In this document: positions 46,970 through 56,608 of the stretch, in pieces
Layout: every line of letters starts with the position of its first letter
Position numbering within the stretch: the first letter of the stretch is position 1
Source of the DNA: Cinnamomum chago
Lineage: Eukaryota; Streptophyta; Magnoliopsida; Laurales; Lauraceae
Reading direction: 5' to 3'
DNA length: 64,000 nucleotides
Assembly (NCBI GenBank): GCA_038049695.1
Contig: CP142452.1
Coordinates: forward strand, 69,445,501-69,509,500
Translations under genes and position numbers: made by a program
The notes under the pieces: model-generated
Database searches by the model: none
What the model was told of the DNA's origin: nothing
Seen by the model: only the letters and a program-made list of their open reading frames with translations

Positions 46970-47127
46970 GTATTTCTTTGATCGGTACTGTAAACTATGC
47001 AGAATACAAAGTAGAAGGAAACAACAGAGAAAAACTACAACAATAGGTGTATTTCTTTGATCGGTACTGAAAACTATGCAGGATACAAAGTAGAAGGAAA
47101 CAACAGAGAAAAACTACAACAATAGGG
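46970..47127 (+). repeat. 79-bp tandem duplication
   Basis: Two nearly identical units start with GTATTTCTTTGATCGGTACT at 46970 and 47049, with only a few differences, so the duplication is recent. No gene is involved. Confidence 0.92.
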
Positions 47128-47290
47128 TGCAAGAGCATTGTATATTTGTACCATATCTAGCCCCCAACTAGATAACAACACCCACCCAAGGAGATAGCCT
47201 ATCTTCTTAGAATTTAGAATAGTAATTACATAAGAGTCACAAGATTGTACAGTTTCATCTGTTTTAAAGCCTTCATCAAGGGTTGATGCA

Positions 47291-47796
47291 TAGGGGTGTA
47301 CTGGTTCGGTTAACCCGTCAATTTGGGTAAACCGTTAACCGAACCGTAACCGCGGTTTTCTGTCTTTTAAAACCGTAACCTTAACCGTATTCACAAAAAC
47401 CGTACAAAACTGTAACCGTGGTTAACCGTATTAAACGGTTCGGTTATAGTTAGTAACCGTGGAATGTCTTCCTCACGTAAGGGGATAAATGTGAATGATT
47501 GAAGGTAAAATGATACATAAGGAGCAATTGAATAAAGTAAGAAATATTTTATTCAGCCCCCTTATTTTTCTTTTATATGTAAATAGTACGGTATACCGTA
47601 TACGGTTAACCGAACCGTATTATATAGTTCGGTTCGGTTAATAACCATGAATTATTACGAAAAACCTCAACCGAACCGAATCGTGCGGTTTTTGGATTTC
47701 ATTAACCGTAACCATAACCGAACCGTGAAATACGGTTATTAACCATGGTTCGATTTAATTCGGTTAGACGGTTTTTCAATTTTTTTTATACCCCTA
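47291..47796. mobile_element. hAT-like MITE packed with AACCGT/ACGGTT motifs, ~506 bp
   Basis: The ends are TAGGGGTGTA and TATACCCCTA. The flanks GTTGATGC and GTTGACAG may be a decayed 8-bp target duplication. The interior carries dozens of CCGAACCG, GGTTAACC, AACCGT and CGGTTCGG words in both orientations, so single strands can fold at many scales. No coding capacity. Confidence 0.75.
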
Positions 47797-49060
47797 GTTG
47801 ACAGCCTTGATGTGGTGATGCTTACAATATAAAAGGAATCTAGTTTTGGTAAATCTGGGTCTATCAATGGCAATGGACATAGGTCCCTCCTGAATCCATC
47901 AAAGCCCACATCTGATGACTAAGGATTTAGACTCTCCAATGGAGTCAACTGGTTAAGCTAGTCTCATTATTTACCTAAGTTTTTGGAACAGAACTCATAT
48001 GTGATGGATGTATGGAAATTCTAAATGTAGGACTTTTGGAATGGCTCAAAATTCTATTATTCATGAATTCCTTGCTTTATTCATGCCCTTGCCTTGAGAA
48101 TTTCATGAATCTTGAATTCCATAGATTTTCTTAGAAAAACACTCACGCATCCCAACACACACCCACCCACCCACCCACCCAAGTCCCTCACCAAATAAAC
48201 CATGAATTCCATAGTTTCCTTATTGGAATTACACATTTTATGCATCATGGTATGTGGGACCCACTTCTTGTTCTTAGTGGTGAAGCCAGGTTGTTTGGGG
48301 GGGTGGGGGAAATATTAGTAACTTTGCCACACTACCATAACAATGAAAAAAAAAAAAAAATCCTTTTGTTCTCCTAAATTAGCTTTTAAGAAAACTAAGA
48401 GAAAACAAAGCCACATAATGTGCTCTTTATGGTACCTTTGGGTCCCATAAAGTTCCCGTGGAGCCCAACTCTTACATTGCCCAATCAAAGGGCCCACCCA
48501 CTTCAAAGAACTTTTGGAATCACCTCCACTTTGGAGTCCAGATCCTCTGGTGCAGCTATTACACGATAACCGTGTAACAAATTGCTGCAAGTCCATCATA
48601 AGGCCCGCATAGGGATAATCCGCACCATTCATGATCAATCCTATCCCATCCCATCCCCTCCCCTCTGGTGATATATCCTCATGTTTCAGTTTAAAAAGAG
48701 TTTGTCCCAAAATCCAATTGAACACATCACAGAAATGTGACTGGGCACTAATGTGGCATTGCAGATGACAAGGCATTAATCACAATTTCCTCTATGTGAT
48801 GTGATCAACTAAATGGTGGGACCCACTCCTTTTGAACTAAAATTTGAGAATAAATAACTGAGTATAGTAATGGCAACAATTGATTTCAGACCTTTTTCGA
48901 CTCTAAATGTATCTTTAATTATAATTCAATTTTTATACTCTAGATGATAGCACCTAATCTTGATTTTAGACCTCAAAACCTTTTTTGTGAATATTTTTGT
49001 ATTGTGCTTTAATCCAATATAAAAACAAGAGAAAATGAAGTACATGCATATATATGAGAA
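47797..49060. other. Spacer
   Basis: (ACCC)n lies at about 48163-48182 and a short CCATC repeat at 48645. A 153-codon minus frame (48315-48776) shows no recognisable features and is probably chance. No gene is supported. Confidence 0.45.
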
Positions 49061-49067
49061 ATATTCA

Positions 49068-49192
49068 AGTGAAGGATTCTCTCACCACACAAGGGACTCT
49101 CCTTTTTGAGGAGGTTTCAAGTACAAAGGGTTTTTGTACTTAATGGACACCCTTTTGTACTTGAAACCTCCCAAAAAGGAGAGTCCCTCACC
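49068..49192. mobile_element. Hairpin MITE
   Basis: Arms 49092-49130 and 49150-49188 are near-perfect inverted copies (AGGGACTCTCCTTTTTGAGG and onward) around a 19-base loop. The outer end GAAATATTCAAGTGAAGGAT is related to the neighbouring palindromic MITE's end GAAATGTTCAAGTGCATCCA. Confidence 0.75.
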
Positions 49193-49220
49193 AGAATACC
49201 CCCCTATATGTATATGTATA

Positions 49221-49230
<10 letters not shown>

Positions 49231-49275
<45 letters not shown>

Positions 49276-49448
49276 GTTCAAGTGCATCCATCCCTCACCA
49301 TAGGGTGAAGGATGCTTTCATAAATAGAGGATTTCAAGTACAAAATGGGCATTTAAGTATATGGGGTGAAGTACAAAAAGAGGATTCATGTGCAAAAAAG
49401 AGAAAGTGCCCTCACCCTATGGTGAGGGATGGATGCACTTGAACATTT

Positions 49449-49486
<38 letters not shown>
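49231..49486. mobile_element. Micron-like palindromic MITE inserted in a (TA)n microsatellite
   Basis: The element 49271-49449 (179 bp) has perfect 38-bp inverted ends starting GAAATGTTCAAGTGCATCCA. It is flanked on both sides by long (TA)n tracts (49231-49270 and 49451-49486). This is the layout of rice Micron elements, which sit inside TA repeats. Arms without a mismatch imply a recent origin. Confidence 0.85.
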
Positions 49487-49490
<4 letters not shown>

Positions 49491-49768
49491 ATAAAAAACA
49501 ACAAATAACTTGAAAAATAATACAAAAGAAGAAACAAACATGAACATCATGCATTCTCGCACACAAAATGCTGGTAGCAGTTACCCAAATGCAGGCAGTC
49601 AAATAGCAGAATGGAGATAAATTAATGTAACTTCAACATTCTATTCATTTCAGAATAAACAGAAGGATACAATTGAGCAAAGCTCAAAAGCTGTAGGCAT
49701 CCCAGAACCTATGAAGCCTAATGGCATCATCCTTTGTAACAATTATGTACTAAATATACAAGAAGAGA

Positions 49769-49899
49769 TTAATGAGATGGAATGACCAACTTTGCAGCTA
49801 AACGCATGTTCTCCTCCAGCCTCTTGCCTGAATTTATTAGATCCACCAAACAGAAGCGATAAAGATGCCTGGCCAGATTTAAGATCAACACATACCCAT
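49769..49899 (-). CDS. Possible last exon of an unrecognised gene
   Basis: On the minus strand an acceptor GCCTTTTGGCTAAG is followed by an open frame reading GYVLILNLARHLYRFCLVDL, then INSGKRLEENMRLAAKLVIP, then SH and a TAA at 49771-49769. I do not recognise the protein. The composition looks coding, but no upstream partner exon could be proved; the 40-codon frame at 50789-50911 on the same strand is the nearest candidate. Confidence 0.25.
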
Positions 49900-49925
49900 C
49901 TTAGCCAAAAGGCGGAGAAAGGTAT
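49898..49925 (-). ncRNA. U2 snRNA 5'-end-like sequence (28 nt, fragment)
   Basis: On the minus strand the 28 bases starting at 49925 begin ATACCTTTCTC and end CCTTTTGGCTAAGAT. They match the conserved first 28 nt of plant U2 snRNA, as I recall it, with one difference (CCGCC for CGGCC). The match stops there: the branch-recognition and Sm regions do not follow. No plant snRNA upstream element (RTCCCACATCG) or correctly placed TATA is visible, so this is a fragment and not a working snRNA gene. Confidence 0.5.
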
Positions 49926-49976
49926 GACTGATTCTCTCCCATCTGGTCAGAGGGAAGAAATAGGGGAAGAAAAATG

Positions 49977-50788
49977 ACCCAGAATAGGTACAATGTTGGA
50001 TCCACATCTGAGTTATCACCGGTGTTCAAAGTTTCATGTTGCATTGCAGGAGAACTTACAGCTGGGACACACCAGAGATATGGCTGGGAGACAGATTTTG
50101 TACATAAAAAAAATGAAATATTAGATATAACATGATTTGGATGCCTTGCACAATCTAAGTAACATGGATTCTGATCATGTTTATCATGCAATCCACAATT
50201 CCACATCCAGATGCATGGCATGCTGAAACCCACCGCCATTGATTGGAGGACCTTTTTGCTCCTTAATAGAGTGTTTTTTTTATTCCACATTTTAAGAACC
50301 ATCCATGTTGCTACTCACTATGATCCTCCAACTGAAGTGATTTTTAGAAAATGGAAACACCGGACTACACACACGAAAAAATAATATAAATAAATACACA
50401 GTTTCTGGCTGAAGTTATGATGTGACAGATCAGGTTCGGTTCCAGAGCCCCAAGACCTAACAGACTTGAATTCTATGATGAAGAACCTAACTTGGACACG
50501 GATAATAAAACAGTAACTTTTATACTATAATATTTCCAAAGTACACTTGGCATATTTTTATGGTTTTCTACACATTCAGGTTTACAACCATGGACCCAAA
50601 CCAGACACCAACACATATAATCAGGATTTGGTCTGGCTATGAATCCTAGCAACTTGGACCCAACATGACCCTGGCCTATTTACATCCCTAATGGCTAACC
50701 CCTGGAGGGCATTGCAGATGAGTGTCCTGGATCTCATATGTTCATGGCATATGGAGATAGGACATTTGTGATAACACAGATACATGAG
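49977..50788. other. Spacer or intron
   Basis: A 133-codon minus frame (49901-50302) covers part of it, but its content does not resemble a domain. I see nothing else. Confidence 0.3.
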
Positions 50789-50911
50789 TTAAACACTGAA
50801 TCCTTTGCCAATGGGGTCATTGAAGCTTAATGAGGCATAATATGATGCGCAGGATGGGCAAACACCATAGATAGACTTGTCAAGCCCGCATGCTCCACAA
50901 TTTTCCGCCAT
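50789..50911 (-). CDS. Small ORF or exon with a CxxC-x9-CxxC zinc-ribbon-like motif, 40 aa
   Basis: The ATG at 50911 follows CAGGTGCAG, so it may be an exon start instead of a translation start. The frame reads MAENCGACGLDKSIYGVCPS, then CASYYASLSFNDPIGKGFSV and TAA. Cys 5, 8, 18 and 21 form two CxxC knuckles spaced as in small zinc ribbons. Unrecognised. It could be a microprotein or an exon of a gene that continues to 49769. Confidence 0.28.
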   Translation of the reverse strand: MAENCGACGLDKSIYGVCPSCASYYASLSFNDPIGKGFSV

Positions 50912-51082
50912 CTGCACCTGACAAATCCAATGTTTAAAGTGTTTCACACATTCTATGAACTTGCACAGTTGCACCACATTGCCTATGTCCGAAAACCATA
51001 TAAAAGAAACAAATAGAAATAAAATCGCACACTAAAAATAAGCTTAGAAAAATGAATGATTACCATTAGATCAAAACACACA

Positions 51083-51417
51083 CGCATACACAAGTGATCC
51101 AGTGGACCAATGTACGTAAGAGCACACCTCGATGTGGGGCCATTTGGGAATGGGAATAGTGGGGATTGGAAGATCTGGGTGGGCCCTACCTGTATGCAAA
51201 ATACCTGATCATCCTAACCCCTTGATCAACAACCCATGAGGTTCAATGACTTTATATTAAAAAAATGTAGTCGATCCAATGATAAAGTCCATTTGGATGA
51301 GGGCAAACCCTAAGATTTGGTTGCAATCAGAGGGAATCCCTGGTCCACTCATATGGGTGATTAGGTGGTACCCACTAGTCGGTGCGCATGGTAAGAACCA
51401 TGTGCACTAGATCACAC
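51083..51417. mobile_element. MITE-like element, family X copy 1
   Basis: The ends GTGATCCAGTGGACCAATGT and the reverse complement GTGATCTAGTGCACATGGTT are imperfect inverted repeats. The interior shares GATCATCCTAACC, TCGATCCAA and AGTCCATTTGGAT with the element at 52996-53266. No coding capacity. Confidence 0.5.
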
Positions 51418-51816
51418 ACACACACACTCCCCTTTTTGATCCCCTACTTTTTTAGGTCATGGAGCCCATCTTAAGCCAATCCAATCTATTCTCACACACA
51501 ACACAAAATTGTTACAAGTCCAAATTTGACACTCATCCAACTTTTTTGTTTTTAGAATGGTGACACTCATCCAACTTTTGCTCACCATTGGATTCAAATC
51601 CTAAGAAAATGATGCCTCTAAAGCCATTAAACTTCAGGGCCAAAGATCAAGGTGTTCGGATCATCTAATGGAGTTGGAAATATAAATATAGGTAGGTCTT
51701 ATCCATATCTTTCCATCCAACAACATTCCATAGTTGTCATATATAATAGTGGGCCCCACTAGGAGGGGTGTTTTTTTGAAAAGAAAAAAAAACTCCCTAG
51801 GAGTTTTCTAGCGTTC

Positions 51817-51852
<36 letters not shown>

Positions 51853-51854
<2 letters not shown>

Positions 51855-52646
51855 TATCCCCATCCTCATCATCATCAAAGCCTTGTCCCAACTATGTTGG
51901 GGTTGGCTACATGAATTCCTGTTTATCCATTCTAATCCATCTTGAGCCAAATCCTTACAAAAGTTACACTTCTTCAGATCTATTTTTGTTATCCTCATCC
52001 ATGTCTTTTTCGGACAAACCCTTCCCCTTGTTGGGCCATCAACCAACATAGCCAAACTTTTCTTTACCGATATCGTTGCCGGCCTGCATTGAACATTGCC
52101 CAAACCATCTCAAATGGATTTTTCTAATTTTCTCTCCTATTGATGCTACCCCTAAATGCTCTCGCAATCGCTCATTTTTAATTTTATTCTTTCTAGTTTT
52201 ACTACACATCCACCTCAGCACATCCATTTTGTGCATATGTTACTTCTTGATTGACCAACATTCTGCTCCATAAGTCATAGCTGGTTTAATCACTGTCTTT
52301 AAAAATTCTTTCTTAATCTTGTTGGCATTCGTCGGTTGCAAAGCACTTCAGAAGCAAGTCTCCACTTCAATTATCTTGCTTTTATCCTATGTTTGACATC
52401 TTCATCAATCTACCATCCTTACTAATTATCGAGCCAAGGTAACTGAATGAGTCTCTCTGTATTATCTCTTGTGCTTCAATTCTCACAATGGTTTCAGCTC
52501 TTTGTATATGCCCATTGAAGTTGCAATACATGTATTCTGTCTTTTTACGACTTATTTTAAAGCCTCTGGATTCTAAAGCCTCTCGTTATCTCTCAAGTTT
52601 TGCATTCACGCCATCTCTCGATTCATCCAATACTATACCATCTGCA
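51853..52646 (-). mobile_element. RTE-type LINE, 5'-truncated 3' portion
   Basis: The minus-strand 3' end reads GGCTTTGATGATGATGAGGA, preceded by ATGTAGCCAACCCCAACATA, the usual 3' terminus of plant RTE elements. Frames give the end of the reverse transcriptase (ADGIVLDESRDGVNAKLERx, then SRGFKISRKKTEYMYCNF, then RWFGQCSMQ; MHKMDVLRWMCSKTRKNKIK) and its basic C-terminal tail. The element begins at the equivalent of the catalytic FADD motif, here ADG. Several stops and frameshifts are present. The (CT)n(TA)n tract at 51815-51852 adjoins its 3' end. Confidence 0.85.
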
Positions 52647-52860
52647 TACAACATATATATAGGGAGGTGCTCCTATGAGAGATAGGGAGGTGCAATACAT
52701 ATATTTTGTCTTTATACGACTTATTTTAAAGCCTTTGGATTCTAAAGCCTCTCGCTATCTCTCGAGTTTTGCATTCACACCATCTCTCGATTCATCCAAC
52801 ACTATACCATCTGCATACAATATATATATATATAGGGAGGTGCTCCTATGAGAGATAAGG
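52523..52860. repeat. 169-bp tandem duplication spanning a LINE/MITE junction
   Basis: The unit from GCAATACATGTATTCTGTCT (52523) repeats from 52692 (GCAATACATATATTTTGTCT). Each unit holds the truncated 5' end of the RTE LINE, the short (TA)n, and the start of the neighbouring MITE (GGGAGGTGCTCCTATGAGAG). Some ten differences separate the copies. Confidence 0.9.
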
Positions 52861-52961
52861 TGGGGGCCTTCACATCCATATCCAATGCCAACAACTTAAA
52901 TGTGAGGGCCCCCACCTTATCTCTCATAGTAACGTTAGATTCTCTCATAGGAGCATCTCCC
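52834..52961. mobile_element. Palindromic MITE flanked by (TA)n
   Basis: The ends GGGAGGTGCTCCTATGAGAG and, in reverse complement, GGGAGATGCTCCTATGAGAG match. Inside, GAGATAAGGTGGGGGCC pairs with GGCCCCCACCTTATCTC, so almost the whole element can fold back. (TA)n lies on both sides, as with the Micron-like element at 49.3 kb. Confidence 0.8.
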
Positions 52962-52995
52962 ATATATATACATATATATATATATATATTCATTA

Positions 52996-53266
52996 TCTAG
53001 TGCACGTGGCGTGCACAAACACATGCTGTCCCACCTTAGGGGATTTAAAGATCTACTTGGGCCCCTCCTCTTTGCCTCTCCTCTTTGCAAAAAAACCAGC
53101 CCCATCCAATCATCCTAACCTTATCATCCGGGGGGCTACAAGTTTAGTCGATTCAAATGGGGTGTGCAGCCGATCCAACGGTCTAGTCCATTTGGATCTA
53201 TCAAAACCCAAAGGGCATGTGTACTATTTTTGTGGTGGTGCCCACTAGGAGTGCACATTATGTACA
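52996..53266. mobile_element. MITE-like element, family X copy 2
   Basis: The left end TATCTAGTGCACGTGGCGTG and the reverse complement of the right end, TATCCTATGTGCCCAGTGTA, are imperfect inverted repeats. The body is related to 51083-51417. Confidence 0.5.
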
Positions 53267-53593
53267 CTGGGCACATAGGATAATTTTCAGACACACACAC
53301 ATCAGCAACAATAATGATAATCCATCTTGTAGGTACCATGTGAATGAACCACAAATCCAAGCAGATTCCCCCATCATCTTGGGTGGAGAGAAAAACTGAA
53401 AAAACATGCCGAAGGTTTGGATTTTCTGCCTCTCCATCCCAAACCAATACTTACAGTCTAACCAGAACAGTTCCAAATATCGATTTGGGAACAAAAGCAT
53501 CATTGAACTCATCAAATATGCTGGAACATCCAGACAGAACCTTAATCATATCTATTGATAGTTTGGGTTTATAGAAAATTTCCATACCTGTTC

Positions 53594-56559
53594 TCATTCA
53601 CAAGCGATCTTGGTATCAAAGCTGCTGAGGCAGATAGCAAATGCTTGAAAAGCTGAGAGTGGATACCGGTAGTCCATGGTGAACAAATCCTTCCCCACTT
53701 TTCCAAACTGGAGTAGGACCTTTTCGTGCTCTTGCCCAGCCTGCCCATTTTCTGGAGAAGCCACTAGCTGAAAGTTTTTCACTGATGCCACAGTCACCCG
53801 TCCTCGAAAATTCAAACACCAGCATTGAAGCTGCTCATGCCACCTTGGAGCTTTGTTCTTTAACACCAGCATTCCATCTTTCTGCCCACCCAAAGATCCA
53901 GACGAGAAGCTTTCTGAACGGGTTGATTTGGATCTGAAAAATGGGAGTGAAGGGAAGGAATCAATGCTGCCAAGGGCAAATTCTGTTGGCGTGGGAGCCA
54001 CACCTCCTGGGTCGATTGCAGAGGTAGGGATGGAATTCATAACACACTGCATTCTCCTTGGACCTCTGGTTGTTCCAAAAAAATAGGTCAGTACTTAAGT
54101 GTTACTGATCACTGCTAACTAGTATATGCTAAAACCACCAAACAGAAGGGAATTCCCTGCATTTTTGGGTTTCGCCATTGGAGGAGCCTGATGCAAAAGC
54201 ACCATATATATATTTTTAACTTAATCAAGGAATTATATGAGAGGTTCCATCTTTTCAAATGTCACCACATATTTTAGGTAGAAATAGAGGAATAATGCAC
54301 TATCATGAGAACTAGGAACTGACACAAAATAGCACAATAGTAAAAAAAAATGTCTGTCAAGCGAATCCAAAAATGATCATAGTAAAAATAACTAACTACA
54401 ACACCTGTAACAGAACAATTCTATCGGTTTCCAAGAGAGAGTAGGTTTCAGAAATCACAAAGAGAAATATAAATTAATAAATTGTCAATTTACTAAAAAA
54501 CTGGTTTTTACAGAACTAGGAGAAACCAACACCAAGGTAATTTTCTCTCAATCAGCTTTCATGTTAACACTGCGTTTAAGACAAGTGTTCCAAACACTTG
54601 TTTATGCAAAACCAGTAAAAATATGAAAAAAAGAAAAAGAAAACTGATTGAATAGGAATGCAACATTTGGAATGCAAGAAAAACTCATAAAATTATAGCA
54701 GAGTTTGACAGCCGAAAACATAGAGCTTTCTAGTTTAATCTGAAAGGGAAGATTTTACCTTCCTGAAAAAATTAGACTCCTGTTTCAGAAGTCTTTTTTT
54801 CTTGACATGGGAATTAGCAAGCCTATTAGCTCTATACTTTTAAATTTTAATCTCAGAGACTGTTTCTCACCTGGAACCCAGAACATTCAACTCGTAAGCA
54901 ATTTGGATGACTGGATAGTTTCCTGCAGGGACTCTAGGAGAAACTTTTTTCAAACCCACTAGCCGAGTGGAGCGACTTCTGGCAACTGTGGCTCCAGCAT
55001 GAGGGGGCTGACCATCATAGACTGTAAACTTGGTCCCCAAAAAGTTTGATCTGTCAAGTAAAGCGACATTAGTAAGAAAACGATCACAAAGATTCTTCCT
55101 TTTTTTTGGTCTTTTCAATTACATTTCTTCCAGTGTAATGGCAAGCTGGATCACCCAACTAAAACTTGATGTATAAACTCAATATCACAGGATACATGAT
55201 ACACCCTACTCGAGAGCGAGAACAAATTAAGAGGGCTGATGCAGTGGGGACCCGCCTGCACTGTAAAAGTGTGGCCTCATTGTGGGCCCACTTTAGACAA
55301 CCACCAATCACAGTTTCGGGCAGGATGGAAAGATCTAATCATGTACAAGGTTTGGGCAAAGAACCATCCTTGTTGAATGAAGATTAGCACTTGAGGTGAA
55401 CCGACCCAACATTCATTATGACTCTTATTAGTAGCAAAATTGGTTCGGTACCTAAGGCATGGTAAGCAAGTGTAAGAGGGTTGGATTGACCCCAGGTGGG
55501 CCCACAGTAATCTTGTACATGTGGGCAGCTACCATGTATAATTTTCCAAACCAAGTATTTGTGTCCTAGAAGTGTCTAATCTATCTGATTAGCAGATTTA
55601 ATTCTAATGAAGAGTCAAATGGATATTGATAAGATGTTTCGTATAGAGATACTAAGCCACTATAATTCATACAATAAAAAATATGGACTTATGAACTAAA
55701 GGGATGGTTTGAGGATTTTTTTCAAAAACGTAAAAATATTTCTTTTCAAGCTTCTCGTTGTGGAAGATGATCAAGCAACACCTTCAAATAGGCTTTTAGA
55801 GAAGTTATGCCAGTCCCATATACAGGAACCCAGGCTTATGAAGCCAAAGCCTAGGTATTAAAGGTAAGGCCGCTTCTCCAAAAAAAAAAAAAAGAGAATC
55901 TTGGAGGCTTCCGTGCATTATAAATGAGATTTAAGGGGGTACTGCTTCTCACTTGCAAGTTACTTTTCTCATGTCCAGCGAGGCAAGCAATACAGCTCTT
56001 TTCCTAGGGAGTGTCGAAAACCTTTCACTGATGCCTTGTCCTTCTTAGCTTTTGATCTTCAACAAGATATATTTCACAAATAAATGAATGAAAGGTTTGT
56101 AAGGTTGGTACCCACTAATTTAGTTGTAGAAAGGGTTATCTACTCCAGAATTCCCATCACACACTAGAAGCATGAGACATGATATTATGTCAGCTGCAGC
56201 TCACCTCAACTTTCCAATATAGGTATTGCTTCCCTTCGACATATCTGCTGCATCAAGAGAAACGATGTAGTCTGTGCAGGTGGGTCTCCGACATTTGCGT
56301 GCAGCGAGTAGGAACTTCCCTTCATCAGTCAATGCTGCGAGAAAATGAACATTCATAAACCAGACGCCAATTACAGTACCATTTTAAAACGGGACTTCCA
56401 TGTAAGTAAATTGTCACAGCAACAAGGAGCACAGCGTTGAGGATTTCTTTTTGCAGGAAGATTAGATTGAGATGCCTATGGAGTTTCTAGTTCAGCAGTC
56501 ATCCCTCTTGAGATGATAAATGAATGCAACAAACATACTTACCAATGTGCGCGCGCGCG

Positions 56560-56608
<49 letters not shown>

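Noticed and set aside
48315-48776. 153-codon minus-strand frame
   Set aside because: Starts in a poly-A/T tract and has spacer-like composition with no motif; chance frame.
49898-49925. Functional U2 snRNA gene
   Set aside because: Only the first 28 nt match, and no upstream element, TATA or Sm site was found.
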